Assembly (NCBI GenBank): GCA_966128725.1
Contig: CBHYLN010000072.1
Coordinates: forward strand, 1 to 26,586
Length of the DNA stretch: 26,586 bases
Source: JAFDZV01 sp966128725
Lineage (GTDB): Bacteria; Bacteroidota; Ignavibacteria; OLB7
Reading direction: 5' to 3'
In this document: piece after piece, positions 16,565 to 24,334 of the stretch
Numbering within the stretch: position 1 is the first letter of the stretch
Layout of the letters: every line of letters begins with the position of its first letter
The notes under the pieces: model-generated
Database searches by the model: none
What the model saw: the letters and a program-made list of their open reading frames with translations, nothing else
Told to the model about the DNA's origin: nothing
Translations under genes and position numbers: made by a program

Positions 16565-16572
16565 TATCTTTG
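16565..16572 (+). promoter_or_regulatory. Bacteroidetes-type -7 box (TAnnTTTG) for ubiD
   Basis: TATCTTTG matches the TAnnTTTG consensus of the Bacteroidetes primary sigma factor. It is 37 bases before the ubiD ATG, giving a short leader. No clear TTG -33 element is visible at the expected distance, so this is a partial promoter match. Confidence 0.45.
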
Positions 16573-16609
16573 TTCCTCGATTGTTTGGATCGCAACACAT
16601 CAAGGTTCC

Positions 16610-18175
16610 ATGCGCGGATACAATACTACCTGGGAGTTCATCGAAGCGCTTGAACGTGCCGGCGAGCTGGTGCGCATCAAGGCGGAGGTGGATCCCGTTC
16701 TGGAGATCTCGGAGATCGCGATCCGGGTGATGAAGGAATACGGCCCGGCGCTGTTATTCGAGAACGTTCGCGGTTCAAATGTTCCATTGCTGATCAACGC
16801 GTACGGCTCCTACCGCCGCATGTGTATGGCGTTGGGGGTGGAGTCGCTCGACGAAATCTCCGAGCGCATCACGTCGCTGATTGAAATCCAACCGCCAACC
16901 TCGCTGCGTGGCGCGCTGAAGATGCTGCCGCATGTGGCGCAGGTGCGCAAGTTCCCGCCGCGTACCGTCAAGAACGCCGCCTGCCAGGAAGTTGTATACC
17001 GTGGCGCGGAGGTCGATCTGGCCAGGTTGCCGATCATCCAATGCTGGCCGGAGGATGGCGGGCGTTTTATTACGCTGCCCCAGGTGATCACGAGGAACCC
17101 GGAGACCGGCGCGCAGAACGTTGGCATGTACCGCATGCAGGTTATCGACCGCAACACGACGTTCATGCACTCGCAGGCGCATCACGATACCGCCCGGCAT
17201 CTGCGCATGTACCGCGAGCGCGGCATCACCAAGGTGCCGTGCGCGGTGGCGATTGGCGGCGCCTCGGCGGCAACCTATGCCGCAACCGCGCCGATGCCGC
17301 CCGAGCTGGACGAGTGGCTGCTGGCCGGGTTCCTGCGCGACGAGCCGATCGAGCTTGTGAAGACCCTTGAGAGCGACCTGCGTGTGCCCGCCGAGGCGGA
17401 CATCGTGCTGGAAGGGTATATCGATCTGGAGGACTTCCGCACCGAGGGGCCGTTTGGCGACCACACCGGATTCTACACCCTGCGCGACGAGTACCCGACG
17501 TTCCACGTAACCACGGTTACCACGCGCCGCAAGCCGGTGTACTGCACCACGATCGTGGGCCAGCCGCCAAAGGAGGATTACTTCCTGGGCAAGGCTACCG
17601 AACGCATCTTCCTGAACATCCTGAAGAAGACGGTGCCGGAGATTGTGGACATGAACCTGCCGATCTTCGGGGTGTTCCACAACTTCTGCTTCGTCTCGAT
17701 CCGCAAGGAGTTCCCCTACCATGCGCGCAAGGTGATGTACGCGCTGTGGGGGCTTGGGCAGATGTCGCTTACCAAGTATCTGGTGGTGGTGGATTCCGAT
17801 GTCGACGTGCAGAACACCGACACCGTGATGTTCCATGTGGGCGCCAACGTTGATCCCCAACGCGACATGCAGTTCGTGTACGGGCCGATCGACGTACTGG
17901 ACCACGCATCCAACATGAGCGGTCACGGCAGCAAGGTGGGCATCGATGCCACGCGCAAGTGGAAGAGCGAAGGATTCCCGCGCGAGTGGCCGCGCGAGCT
18001 GGAGATGACCCCCGAGGTGATCGACAACGTTTCCAGGCGCTGGCAGGAGTACGGGCTGCCGCCGGAACTGAAGGGCAAGCCGAACATGCTGCGCCGTGGC
18101 GTGTTGCTTGAGCGCGACTCCAACTCCGGCGGCGGGAAGATCGGCACGATCAGTTCCGACGGCGCGCAGATCTGA
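16610..18175 (+). CDS. ubiD: UbiD family decarboxylase (MqnL-like)
   Basis: A 521-residue prenylated-FMN-dependent decarboxylase of the UbiD family. Motifs include 'NVGMYRMQVIDRNT', 'IVLEGYIDLEDFRTEGPFGDHTGFYT' (with the ERD-type acidic residues of the family) and 'VDVQNTDTVMFHVGANVDP'. In bacteria with the futalosine pathway a UbiD homologue (MqnL) decarboxylates the naphthoate intermediate of menaquinone. The presence here of ubiE, ubiX and mqnA/mqnC-type genes makes that more likely than a ubiquinone role. Its cofactor is made by the UbiX protein two genes downstream. The start ATG at 16610 has AAGG upstream and agrees with the family N-terminus; the open frame further upstream is not conserved. 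A promoter box of Bacteroidetes type precedes it. Confidence 0.92.
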   Translation: MRGYNTTWEFIEALERAGELVRIKAEVDPVLEISEIAIRVMKEYGPALLFENVRGSNVPLLINAYGSYRRMCMALGVESLDEISERITSLIEIQPPTSLRGALKMLPHVAQVRKFPPRTVKNAACQEVVYRGAEVDLARLPIIQCWPEDGGRFITLPQVITRNPETGAQNVGMYRMQVIDRNTTFMHSQAHHDTARHLRMYRERGITKVPCAVAIGGASAATYAATAPMPPELDEWLLAGFLRDEPIELVKTLESDLRVPAEADIVLEGYIDLEDFRTEGPFGDHTGFYTLRDEYPTFHVTTVTTRRKPVYCTTIVGQPPKEDYFLGKATERIFLNILKKTVPEIVDMNLPIFGVFHNFCFVSIRKEFPYHARKVMYALWGLGQMSLTKYLVVVDSDVDVQNTDTVMFHVGANVDPQRDMQFVYGPIDVLDHASNMSGHGSKVGIDATRKWKSEGFPREWPRELEMTPEVIDNVSRRWQEYGLPPELKGKPNMLRRGVLLERDSNSGGGKIGTISSDGAQI

Positions 18176-18196
18176 AGAAATCACGAATGATGAATG

Positions 18197-18250
18197 TGAA
18201 ACCGCGGACAGCGGGCAGTGAACCTCCACTGCCGGCTCCCCCTGGTTTCA
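18197..18250 (+). repeat. Nested inverted repeat in the ubiD-ubiE spacer
   Basis: Outer arms TGAAACC (18197-18203) and GGTTTCA (18244-18250) enclose inner arms GGCAGTG (18214-18220) and CACTGCC (18227-18233). The fold sits directly before a period-7 repeat, and together they fill the 112-base gap between ubiD and ubiE. It looks like an intergenic repeat module and could also form a hairpin in the operon mRNA. Confidence 0.6.
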
Positions 18251-18251
18251 T

Positions 18252-18286
18252 ATTTCTAATACCTAATTCCCAATTCCTAATTCTCC
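18252..18286. repeat. Heptamer repeat (ATTCCTA type) before ubiE
   Basis: Five consecutive heptamers: ATTTCTA, ATACCTA, ATTCCCA, ATTCCTA and ATTCTCC. The period is exact. It is AT-rich in a GC-rich genome and ends two bases before the GTG start of ubiE, where a ribosome site would be expected. Confidence 0.85.
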
Positions 18287-18287
18287 T

Positions 18288-18974
18288 GTGTCCGAGCAAG
18301 TACGCCTGATGTTCTCCGAGATTTCCCAGCGGTACGACGTTGGGAACGATGTGCTGTCGTTCGGCACGCATCGAATGTGGAAACGTACGTTTGTGCGCAG
18401 CGCCGCGGCGCCAAGCGGCGGGCGCGTGCTGGACCTGGCCACCGGCACCGGCGATATCGCGTTGCTGTTCAGCGGGGAAGTGGGCGCCAACGGGGAAGTG
18501 CTGGGCGTGGATTTCTGTGCCGACATGATCGAGCTGGCCCGCAAGCGACCGAAGAACCAGCGGAGCAATCTGCGATTCGAGGTTGGCGACGCGATGCGGC
18601 TGCGGTTTGCCGATAACACGTTCGATGTCTGCTCCATCTCCTTCGGCATCCGCAATGTGGACGATCCCGTTGTGGCCCTTGCGGAGATGCGGCGCGTGGT
18701 GCGGCCCGGCGGTCGCGTGGTTGTGCTGGAGTTCGGCCAGCCGCGCGGCGTGTTCGGCTCGGCGTATCGTTTCTACTCCGAGCGCCTGCTGCCGATTGTT
18801 GGCGGCATCGTAAGCCGCAACCGCAAAGCCTATGATTATCTGAACCGGACGGCCGCGCGATTCCCGTGCCGCGACGAGTTCGTGGATCTGATGCACAAGG
18901 CAGGGTTTGCGCGGGCATCGTGGCGCAGCCTGTTTGGCGGCATCGCGTTTATCTACACCGGGGAGGTGGAGTGA
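18288..18974 (+). CDS. ubiE: Demethylmenaquinone methyltransferase (UbiE/MenG)
   Basis: A 228-residue SAM-dependent C-methyltransferase carrying out the last step of menaquinone synthesis (methylation of demethylmenaquinone). The family N-terminus 'VRLMFSEISQRYDVGNDVLSFGTHRMWK' is followed by the SAM-binding motif 'VLDLATGTGDIAL' (about residues 45-57), 'GVDFCADMIELARK' and the UbiE signatures 'SFGIRNVDDP' and 'VVLEFGQP'. The start is taken as GTG at 18288. An internal ATG at 18309 would remove the first seven residues and part of the conserved start of the family. No Shine-Dalgarno is visible because a heptamer repeat occupies the leader. The stop overlaps the ubiX GTG (GTGA), indicating coupling. 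Confidence 0.92.
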   Translation: MSEQVRLMFSEISQRYDVGNDVLSFGTHRMWKRTFVRSAAAPSGGRVLDLATGTGDIALLFSGEVGANGEVLGVDFCADMIELARKRPKNQRSNLRFEVGDAMRLRFADNTFDVCSISFGIRNVDDPVVALAEMRRVVRPGGRVVVLEFGQPRGVFGSAYRFYSERLLPIVGGIVSRNRKAYDYLNRTAARFPCRDEFVDLMHKAGFARASWRSLFGGIAFIYTGEVE

Positions 18975-19594
18975 GCGACCAGCTAGGCACCACGGCGCCG
19001 TTGCGGCGGGCAATCACCGTGGGCATCTCCGGCTCCAGCGGCGCGGTGTACGCCGTGCGTCTGCTCGGCATCCTGCCCCGGTATTACCAGCGTGTTGATG
19101 TGGTGCTTTCCAATGCCGCCCGCCAGGTGCTGGCCGAGGAAACCAGCGTGCAGATACCGCCGTCGGGCGTCTGGGCGCCGCCGGGTGTTGCCGCCGAGGA
19201 AGCCGGACGCGTTACCGTGTGGAACAACCAGAACTACAACGCGCCGTTTGCCTCGGGCTCCAACTGTGCCGAGCAGATGGTGATCGTGCCGTGCTCGATG
19301 AGCACGGTTGCCTCGATTGCGCACGGTGTTGACCAGAACCTGCTGCACCATGCCGCCGGCGTTACGTTGAAGGAACGCCGGCAGTTGATCGTGGTGCCGC
19401 GCGAGACTCCGCTGTCGGCAATCCATCTGCGCAATCTGCTGACCCTTGCGGAGCTGGGCGTCACCGTGATCCCCGCGATGCCGGGCTTCTACGGCGGGCA
19501 GAGCACGTTCGACGATCTTGTGGACTTCGTGCTTCAGAAGATTCTGAATCAACTTTCCATCGATCTGCGGCTTTCGCGCCGCTGGGGTGAGTGA
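18971..19594 (+). CDS. ubiX: UbiX-type flavin prenyltransferase (MqnM-like)
   Basis: A 207-residue flavin prenyltransferase that joins a dimethylallyl group to FMN to make the prenyl-FMN cofactor of UbiD. Visible motifs are the FMN-binding 'GISGSSGAVYAVRLL', 'VVLSNAARQVLAEE', 'VPCSMSTVASIAHGVDQNLLHHAAGVTLKERRQLIVVPRETPLSAIHLRNL' and the C-terminal 'GGQSTFDDLVDFV'. The usual CSMK segment reads CSMS, replacing the Lys with Ser; this position is well conserved in relatives I remember. The start is the GTG at 18971, overlapping the ubiE stop, with a strong GGGAGG ribosome site at 18961-18966. Together with ubiD it forms the decarboxylation pair of the menaquinone cluster. Confidence 0.92.
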   Translation: MSDQLGTTAPLRRAITVGISGSSGAVYAVRLLGILPRYYQRVDVVLSNAARQVLAEETSVQIPPSGVWAPPGVAAEEAGRVTVWNNQNYNAPFASGSNCAEQMVIVPCSMSTVASIAHGVDQNLLHHAAGVTLKERRQLIVVPRETPLSAIHLRNLLTLAELGVTVIPAMPGFYGGQSTFDDLVDFVLQKILNQLSIDLRLSRRWGE

Positions 19595-19596
19595 CA

Positions 19597-20667
19597 ATGG
19601 CCAAATCGCTGGCGCCGGTCGTGGCGATCCTTGCCCTGATGGGCATGACTTCCGGGTGCTCCGAATCCGTTCGGGCCCAGCAGCCGGCCGTTGGTGTGTA
19701 CGCCGGGACCATCGGCGACGCGCCCATCATCCTTACGCTCGACGCACCACACGGCAACGAGCCAACGCGGACCGGCGGTTACTGCTACCAGCGGATCGGC
19801 AGCATCCTCGGTATCTCGGGCCGTATGAACGCCAACGGCATGTTTGCCTTCGAGGAGCGTGGCGGCAAGGCCGGCGAGGTGACCGGAGCGCTGGCTGTGC
19901 AGTTCACCCCCGATGCGGCGCAGGCCGAGGGCACTTGGCGCAGCCCCGACGGCAAACGCTCGCTGGCCCTGCATCTGGAGCGCGTGGCCGTGCTTGACAG
20001 CACAGCCTGGAGCACGCGCACTGCCCACGAGTCGGTGGCGTTCACGTGTTACTTCCCACGGTTTGAAGGTCAGCACCCGGCCGCGTTGCTGCCCGTATCA
20101 TCCGATGTTCTGAACGCCGAGATCGCGCATCTGGTGGAAATCGAAAGCCAGTCCTATCGCGAGATGTGGCTGGATACGGCGGCGCCGGCCGAACCGGCGG
20201 ACCCCGCCGATACCGTTGTCTACGAGATGAGTTCGGTGCTGAGCCTGCGCCTGGTGGCCGGCGGGCCGGCGTTTGTGAGCTTCGCGGGCAACAGCGAGTA
20301 TTACGGCGGCGCGCACCCGTCGTACGGGTTCCCCAACTATAACTACGTTGTTGAGGATGGCCGTCTTCGCGAAGCCAAAGAGTCGGATATCTTCGTGGAG
20401 GGTTCGCAGTACCGTGGGAAGCTGGCGCGGATTATCTTTGCCGAGGTAAAGCGGAGCGGGTACCCCTGCATTGATGACCTTAGCCCCGCGAGTTTCGAGG
20501 ACGACGAACTGGTGTCATCGTTTGTCGTGGCCGGTGGGGGATTGCTCTTCCGGCTGTGGCCCGGCCCGCATGTATGCGGCCCTGCCGACGATATCTACCT
20601 TTCGTACACACAGCTTGCAGGCCTTGTCAACGCCAAGGTTCTGCCCGCGCGTAATCGTGCGCGGTGA
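19597..20667 (+). CDS. Lipoprotein with RsiV-like (DUF3298) domain
   Basis: A 356-residue predicted lipoprotein. The signal MAKSLAPVVAILALMGMTSGC places the lipidated Cys at residue 21. The C-terminal half resembles the DUF3298/RsiV family: 'SVLSLRLVAGGPAFVSFAGNSEYYGGAHPSYGFPNYNYVVEDGRLREAKESDIF' has the typical AHP and 'Y..G+L' pattern. In RsiV of Bacillus this extracytoplasmic domain binds lysozyme, but many DUF3298 proteins have no known ligand. The start ATG at 19597 has GGGGTGAG upstream, and an alternative GTG lies six bases earlier, overlapping the ubiX stop. It sits in the middle of the menaquinone genes without an obvious metabolic role and is followed by a 150-base gap. Confidence 0.8.
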   Translation: MAKSLAPVVAILALMGMTSGCSESVRAQQPAVGVYAGTIGDAPIILTLDAPHGNEPTRTGGYCYQRIGSILGISGRMNANGMFAFEERGGKAGEVTGALAVQFTPDAAQAEGTWRSPDGKRSLALHLERVAVLDSTAWSTRTAHESVAFTCYFPRFEGQHPAALLPVSSDVLNAEIAHLVEIESQSYREMWLDTAAPAEPADPADTVVYEMSSVLSLRLVAGGPAFVSFAGNSEYYGGAHPSYGFPNYNYVVEDGRLREAKESDIFVEGSQYRGKLARIIFAEVKRSGYPCIDDLSPASFEDDELVSSFVVAGGGLLFRLWPGPHVCGPADDIYLSYTQLAGLVNAKVLPARNRAR

Positions 20668-20817
20668 GATGAGTTCCCCCCGTTGCTATACACCGCGAAC
20701 AACCCAAGTATCCGCGTCAGCGCCACGCGCGCCTGGTGTCAGCGCGCGCAGGCCCGCCCATTGCATTGTTGCGGGGCGCGCCCGATCCGTATGCATACAA
20801 ATTCCGTGGAGTAGATA

Positions 20818-21903
20818 ATGCAGAGCACGAACACGAAGCTGTTGAGCCGCGTACGCTCGTTCCTTGAACGCGGCGAGCGGATCGTGGCCAACGATTGCCG
20901 TGACCTGTTCGAGATAAAGGATATCACGGCGCTAGCCAAGCTGGCGCGCGTACCGCACGAGCGCCGATTTGGCCGCCGCGCTTGGTACCGTAATGCCTGG
21001 ATCGCCGAATATGCCGGCGAGGATCCCGGGATGTTCGTGGCCGAGCTGGACACGCTTGCTCCGGCCGTGGTGGCCGGGCTTGTGATACGCTGCCGATGGA
21101 ACCGCAGCGAATCGCTGGCGACCTGGGCAGGGCGTCTGCGTGGCTTTGCCGCAAGCCGGATGCAGGCCTCGGTGGCGCTGTCGCCCGGGTTCATCGTGCG
21201 GCTTGCCGCATTCGAGGGGGTGCCGGTTGCGGCCGTGCTGCAGACGCTGAACGCCGCGGTGCCGGTGATCGTTACCGGCGAGGAGGCCGAGGTGTTCGAC
21301 GAACATCTGCGCGCCGACCATGCCCCGGGCGTGATCTCGGTGGACGAGTGGATCGGCGTGCATCGCGCCGCGCACGGGCTGGGCATGAAGACGATTGCGG
21401 CAATGACCTACGGCACGATCGACCATCCGGCCGAATACGCCGCGCATCTGGATGCGATCCGCTCCCTGCAGGACGAAACCGGGGGCTTCGCTGCGTTTAT
21501 GCCGATGGCGGTTCACAATCGCGACGTGGGTGAGTTCTACCTGGCGGCGCCAACGGCCGCGCAAACGCTGCGCGCGGTGTCGATAGCGCGCATCTTTCTG
21601 GACAACATCCAGCACATCGCCGTTTCGCCGGCGCTGGTGACGCTGGAGGTTGCCGTGATCGCGCTGAGCTACGGCGCCAATATGATTGATACGGCCATCG
21701 CCGTTGATGATCTGCATTTCACGGAGTTCGAGGGCACGCCAGGCGCCACGCTTACGGTGATCGATCCCGCAGCTGTTGAGGAGGATGCCGGCTTCGCGGC
21801 GGCTTCGGCCGAGCGCGTGCGCGACCGCATTGCCGAGGCTCGCTGGACTCCGGTGGCCTGCAGCGCGACCTTTACCGAGCAGGCGCTGGCCGCGGCGCGA
21901 TAA
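20818..21903 (+). CDS. MqnE-like protein lacking the radical-SAM cysteine cluster
   Basis: A 361-residue protein with MqnE/MqnC-type architecture: an N-terminal 'GERIVANDCRDLFE' segment, then a barrel with 'GVISVDEWIGVHRAAHGLGMKTIAAMTYGTIDHPAEYAAHL', 'LQDETGGFAAFMPMAVH' and 'SIARIFLDNIQHIAV', all close to aminofutalosine synthase. Where MqnE has the NYTNxCxxxCxxC iron-sulfur motif, this protein reads 'AEYAGEDPGMF' (about residues 63-73) with no cysteine. Its only three cysteines are at 27, 92 and 348, and the following strand is also diverged. It therefore cannot bind a canonical 4Fe-4S/SAM centre. The gene is intact, has GGAG before its ATG and lies 120 bases before the MqnA-MqnC fusion. It could be a structural partner or regulator, or a retooled enzyme; true MqnE must be elsewhere. 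Confidence 0.85.
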   Translation: MQSTNTKLLSRVRSFLERGERIVANDCRDLFEIKDITALAKLARVPHERRFGRRAWYRNAWIAEYAGEDPGMFVAELDTLAPAVVAGLVIRCRWNRSESLATWAGRLRGFAASRMQASVALSPGFIVRLAAFEGVPVAAVLQTLNAAVPVIVTGEEAEVFDEHLRADHAPGVISVDEWIGVHRAAHGLGMKTIAAMTYGTIDHPAEYAAHLDAIRSLQDETGGFAAFMPMAVHNRDVGEFYLAAPTAAQTLRAVSIARIFLDNIQHIAVSPALVTLEVAVIALSYGANMIDTAIAVDDLHFTEFEGTPGATLTVIDPAAVEEDAGFAAASAERVRDRIAEARWTPVACSATFTEQALAAAR

Positions 21904-22023
21904 GCCGCGGCAACAGGCATTGGGGGGCTGGGCGGCATTCCCCGCGGCCACGGGCCGTTGCCGCTTCCGCTGTCGCGATGCGCACGACGAACGATTTCAT
22001 GGTACTCCAGAGGAGAACATCAG

Positions 22024-24051
22024 ATGACCGCTCAGGCACCGTCTCGCAAGAAGCTTCGTGTTGTTGGCGCCGATTTTCTGAACTCGTTGCCGCTTACCGT
22101 GGAGATGGCCGAGGACGACTATTTCCAGTTCGATTACGTGATCCCCAGCGAGGGCGCGCGCCGCATCATGGAAGGCGAAGCCGATATCGCGCTGCTGCCG
22201 GTGGCTGCCCTGGCCGAGATCGGCGGGCTCGAGGTTGTGCCTGGCCCCTGTATCGGCGCAAACGGGCGTGTGGAGTCGGTGGTGATTGTCTCGGAGGTCC
22301 CGCTTGACCGCGTGGAACGGCTGTATGTGGACATGGCCAGCCGTACGTCGGTGATCCTTGCGAAGATCTTTCTGGACTCGATAGGCAAGGGCCACATACC
22401 GTTTGTGCGGCTTGCGGGCGCCGCCATCCCGGACCACGTGAAGGAGCAGGATGCCGGCCTGCTGATCGCCGATATCGCCTTCAAGGAATCGAAGCGTTTC
22501 AAGTATCGGCACGACCTGGCCGACGCATGGAAGCGCCTCACCGGCGAGCCCTTTGTGTTCGCGGTGTGGGCGGCGGTGCCGGGTGTGTTGACGCCGGAAC
22601 TGGTGGAGCGGATCAACCGCAGGTTCTGGGACGGCATGGCCCGCAAGCACGGCATTGTTGACCAATGGGCGGCCGAACACGGGATGGCACATGCGGAGGT
22701 CGCGGATTATCTGGACGAACGCATCCAGTACCATCTGAACAAATCCGCCTGGTACGGCATGCAGGAATTCTTCCGCCTTGCCGGCAACATGCGCCTGCTT
22801 CCGGATGCGCGCGTGGAGTTCGCCGGGCGCGACGCGGCCAACGGCGGAGCGCTGCCCAGCTCGTTCGGGCTGTTCATGCCGGAGGTTGTGCCCTACAGCA
22901 AAACGTACGGCATCGATCGCATCCTGGCGCGGGCCGAAGCCGGGCGCCGTATCTCGCTGCACGATGCCGAACGCCTGTACGACGAGGCGGACCTTCTGGA
23001 ACTGGGCCAGGTGGCGCATGGCATCCGCACCCGGATGAACCCGGGCGAGCGGGTGTCGTACATCATCGCGCGCAACATCAACTACACCAACGTCTGCAAC
23101 GTTGACTGCAACTTCTGTGGGTTCTACCGCAGCAACGATCCCAAGCGCAAGGGGCACGACGAAGGCTACGTGCTTACGCGGCAGGAAATCCGCCAGAAGA
23201 TGAACGAGCTGGCCGATGCCGGCGGCGTGCAGGTGCTGCTGCAGGGTGGTGTGAACCCCGATCTGCCGCTGGAATACTACACCAGCCTGTTCCGGTGGAT
23301 GAAAAGCGAGTGGCCGCAGATCCAGTTGAACAACCTTTCGGCCGACGAGATCCTTGGCCTGTGCCCGAACGCCACGCCCAACGAGATCGAACACGTGTTG
23401 TGCGAGCTTCGCGATGCCGGCCTGGACACGCTTGCCGGCGCCGGCGCCGAGATCCTCGTGGACCGCGTACGCAAGCGTGTATCGTACAAGAAAAGCCGCA
23501 GCGCGGTGTGGCTTGAGGTAATGCGCCAGGTTGGGAAGATCGGCATGAAGGCCTCGGTGACGATGCTGTACGGGATGGGCGAAACCACACGCGACAAGTT
23601 CGCCCACATGGCCAAGATCCGGCAGCTTCAGGACGAGGTGAACCCGTTCATGGTCTTCATCACCTGGCCGTATCAGAAGGGGGAGGGGCAGAAGCTGAAG
23701 TCGTTCGACCAGGCCGGCGCAACCTACCTGCGCGTGCAGGCGATTTCGCGCATCTTCTTCGACAACATCCAGCACATCATGTGCTCGTGGGTTACGCAGG
23801 GGCCGGATATCGGCCAGGCGGCGCTGTATTACGGCGCCGACGACTACGGCTCGGTGATGTTCGAGGAGAACGTGGTGTCGGCCTCGGGCACAACGTACCG
23901 GATGAACGCTGCCTCGATGGAACACAATATCCGCGAGGCCGGCTTTATCCCGTTCCGGCGCAAGGGCGATTTCAGTACGTGGGACCCGGAGGAGCACGAA
24001 CTGCTGAAGTCGAAGGGAGTGGTGGCCGAGCTGGAGCCGGGGATGATCTGA
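22024..24051 (+). CDS. mqnC: MqnA-MqnC fusion: chorismate dehydratase + dehypoxanthine futalosine cyclase
   Basis: A 675-residue fusion. Residues about 10-290 are MqnA ('LRVVGADFLNSLPLTVEM', 'EGEADIALLPVAALAEIGGLEVVPGPCIGANGRVESVVIVSEVP'), a periplasmic-binding-protein fold that converts chorismate to 3-enolpyruvylbenzoate. Residues about 300-675 are MqnC, a radical SAM enzyme with the intact cluster Cys358, Cys362 and Cys365 (NYTNVCNVDCNFCGFYR). MqnC-type features follow: 'VQVLLQGGVNPDLPLEYY', 'GLDTLAGAGAEILVDRVRKRVS', 'CSWVTQGPDIGQAALYYGADDYGSVMFEENVVSASGTT'. The start ATG at 22024 has AGGAGA upstream and matches the MqnA N-terminus. MqnA and MqnC are steps one and about three of the futalosine route, so the fusion joins non-consecutive enzymes. 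No frameshift is needed to read through. Confidence 0.93.
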   Translation: MTAQAPSRKKLRVVGADFLNSLPLTVEMAEDDYFQFDYVIPSEGARRIMEGEADIALLPVAALAEIGGLEVVPGPCIGANGRVESVVIVSEVPLDRVERLYVDMASRTSVILAKIFLDSIGKGHIPFVRLAGAAIPDHVKEQDAGLLIADIAFKESKRFKYRHDLADAWKRLTGEPFVFAVWAAVPGVLTPELVERINRRFWDGMARKHGIVDQWAAEHGMAHAEVADYLDERIQYHLNKSAWYGMQEFFRLAGNMRLLPDARVEFAGRDAANGGALPSSFGLFMPEVVPYSKTYGIDRILARAEAGRRISLHDAERLYDEADLLELGQVAHGIRTRMNPGERVSYIIARNINYTNVCNVDCNFCGFYRSNDPKRKGHDEGYVLTRQEIRQKMNELADAGGVQVLLQGGVNPDLPLEYYTSLFRWMKSEWPQIQLNNLSADEILGLCPNATPNEIEHVLCELRDAGLDTLAGAGAEILVDRVRKRVSYKKSRSAVWLEVMRQVGKIGMKASVTMLYGMGETTRDKFAHMAKIRQLQDEVNPFMVFITWPYQKGEGQKLKSFDQAGATYLRVQAISRIFFDNIQHIMCSWVTQGPDIGQAALYYGADDYGSVMFEENVVSASGTTYRMNAASMEHNIREAGFIPFRRKGDFSTWDPEEHELLKSKGVVAELEPGMI

Positions 24052-24284
24052 TTCCCCCGCGCCGTTTGCCGCCCCTGAGGGCACAGCGTCAACAATATCC
24101 GGCGTCCGGTTGCAGCCAAACGGCTGTGGCCGGGCGCTGTGTTCGTTTGGGCCAGTACTTACGTGGCTTGCTCCGAGCGACCTCGGTGTTTTCCCGATCT
24201 CCACAATGATCCCAACGGCGACTGCGCCGCGGATATGGCCGAACGAAATACGGGGAGCACGTTAAGTGCCTTCGTTTGCGGTTG

Positions 24285-24300
24285 CGGAGGCGCGCCTCCG
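24285..24300. repeat. Perfect 16-bp palindrome between convergent genes
   Basis: CGGAGGCGCGCCTCCG is fully self-complementary. It lies in the 283-base gap between the MqnA-MqnC gene (plus) and the HAD phosphatase gene (minus), where no other feature was recognised. It may be part of a transcription end for one of them, but no T-tract follows. Confidence 0.5.
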
Positions 24301-24334
24301 GCGCCGGGGAAATGTGAGCCGGGAACGCGCCGCG

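Larger units (their letters stand above)
16225..16609. other. Divergent pfkA-ubiD intergenic region
   Basis: 385 bases without a gene. It contains a short palindrome (TTCCCCGGGAA, 16289-16299) on the pfkA side, a folded element at 16486-16549 and a Bacteroidetes-type promoter box for ubiD at 16565-16572. Open frames crossing it are extensions of pfkA and ubiD with no conserved sequence. Confidence 0.7.

Noticed and set aside
16313..16609. N-terminal extension of UbiD
   Set aside because: It would include the stem-loop and promoter box, and UbiD proteins start at the ATG at 16610.
20739..21951. Long minus-strand frames opposite the MqnE-like gene
   Set aside because: They are antisense shadows of a GC-rich gene and contain no recognisable domains.
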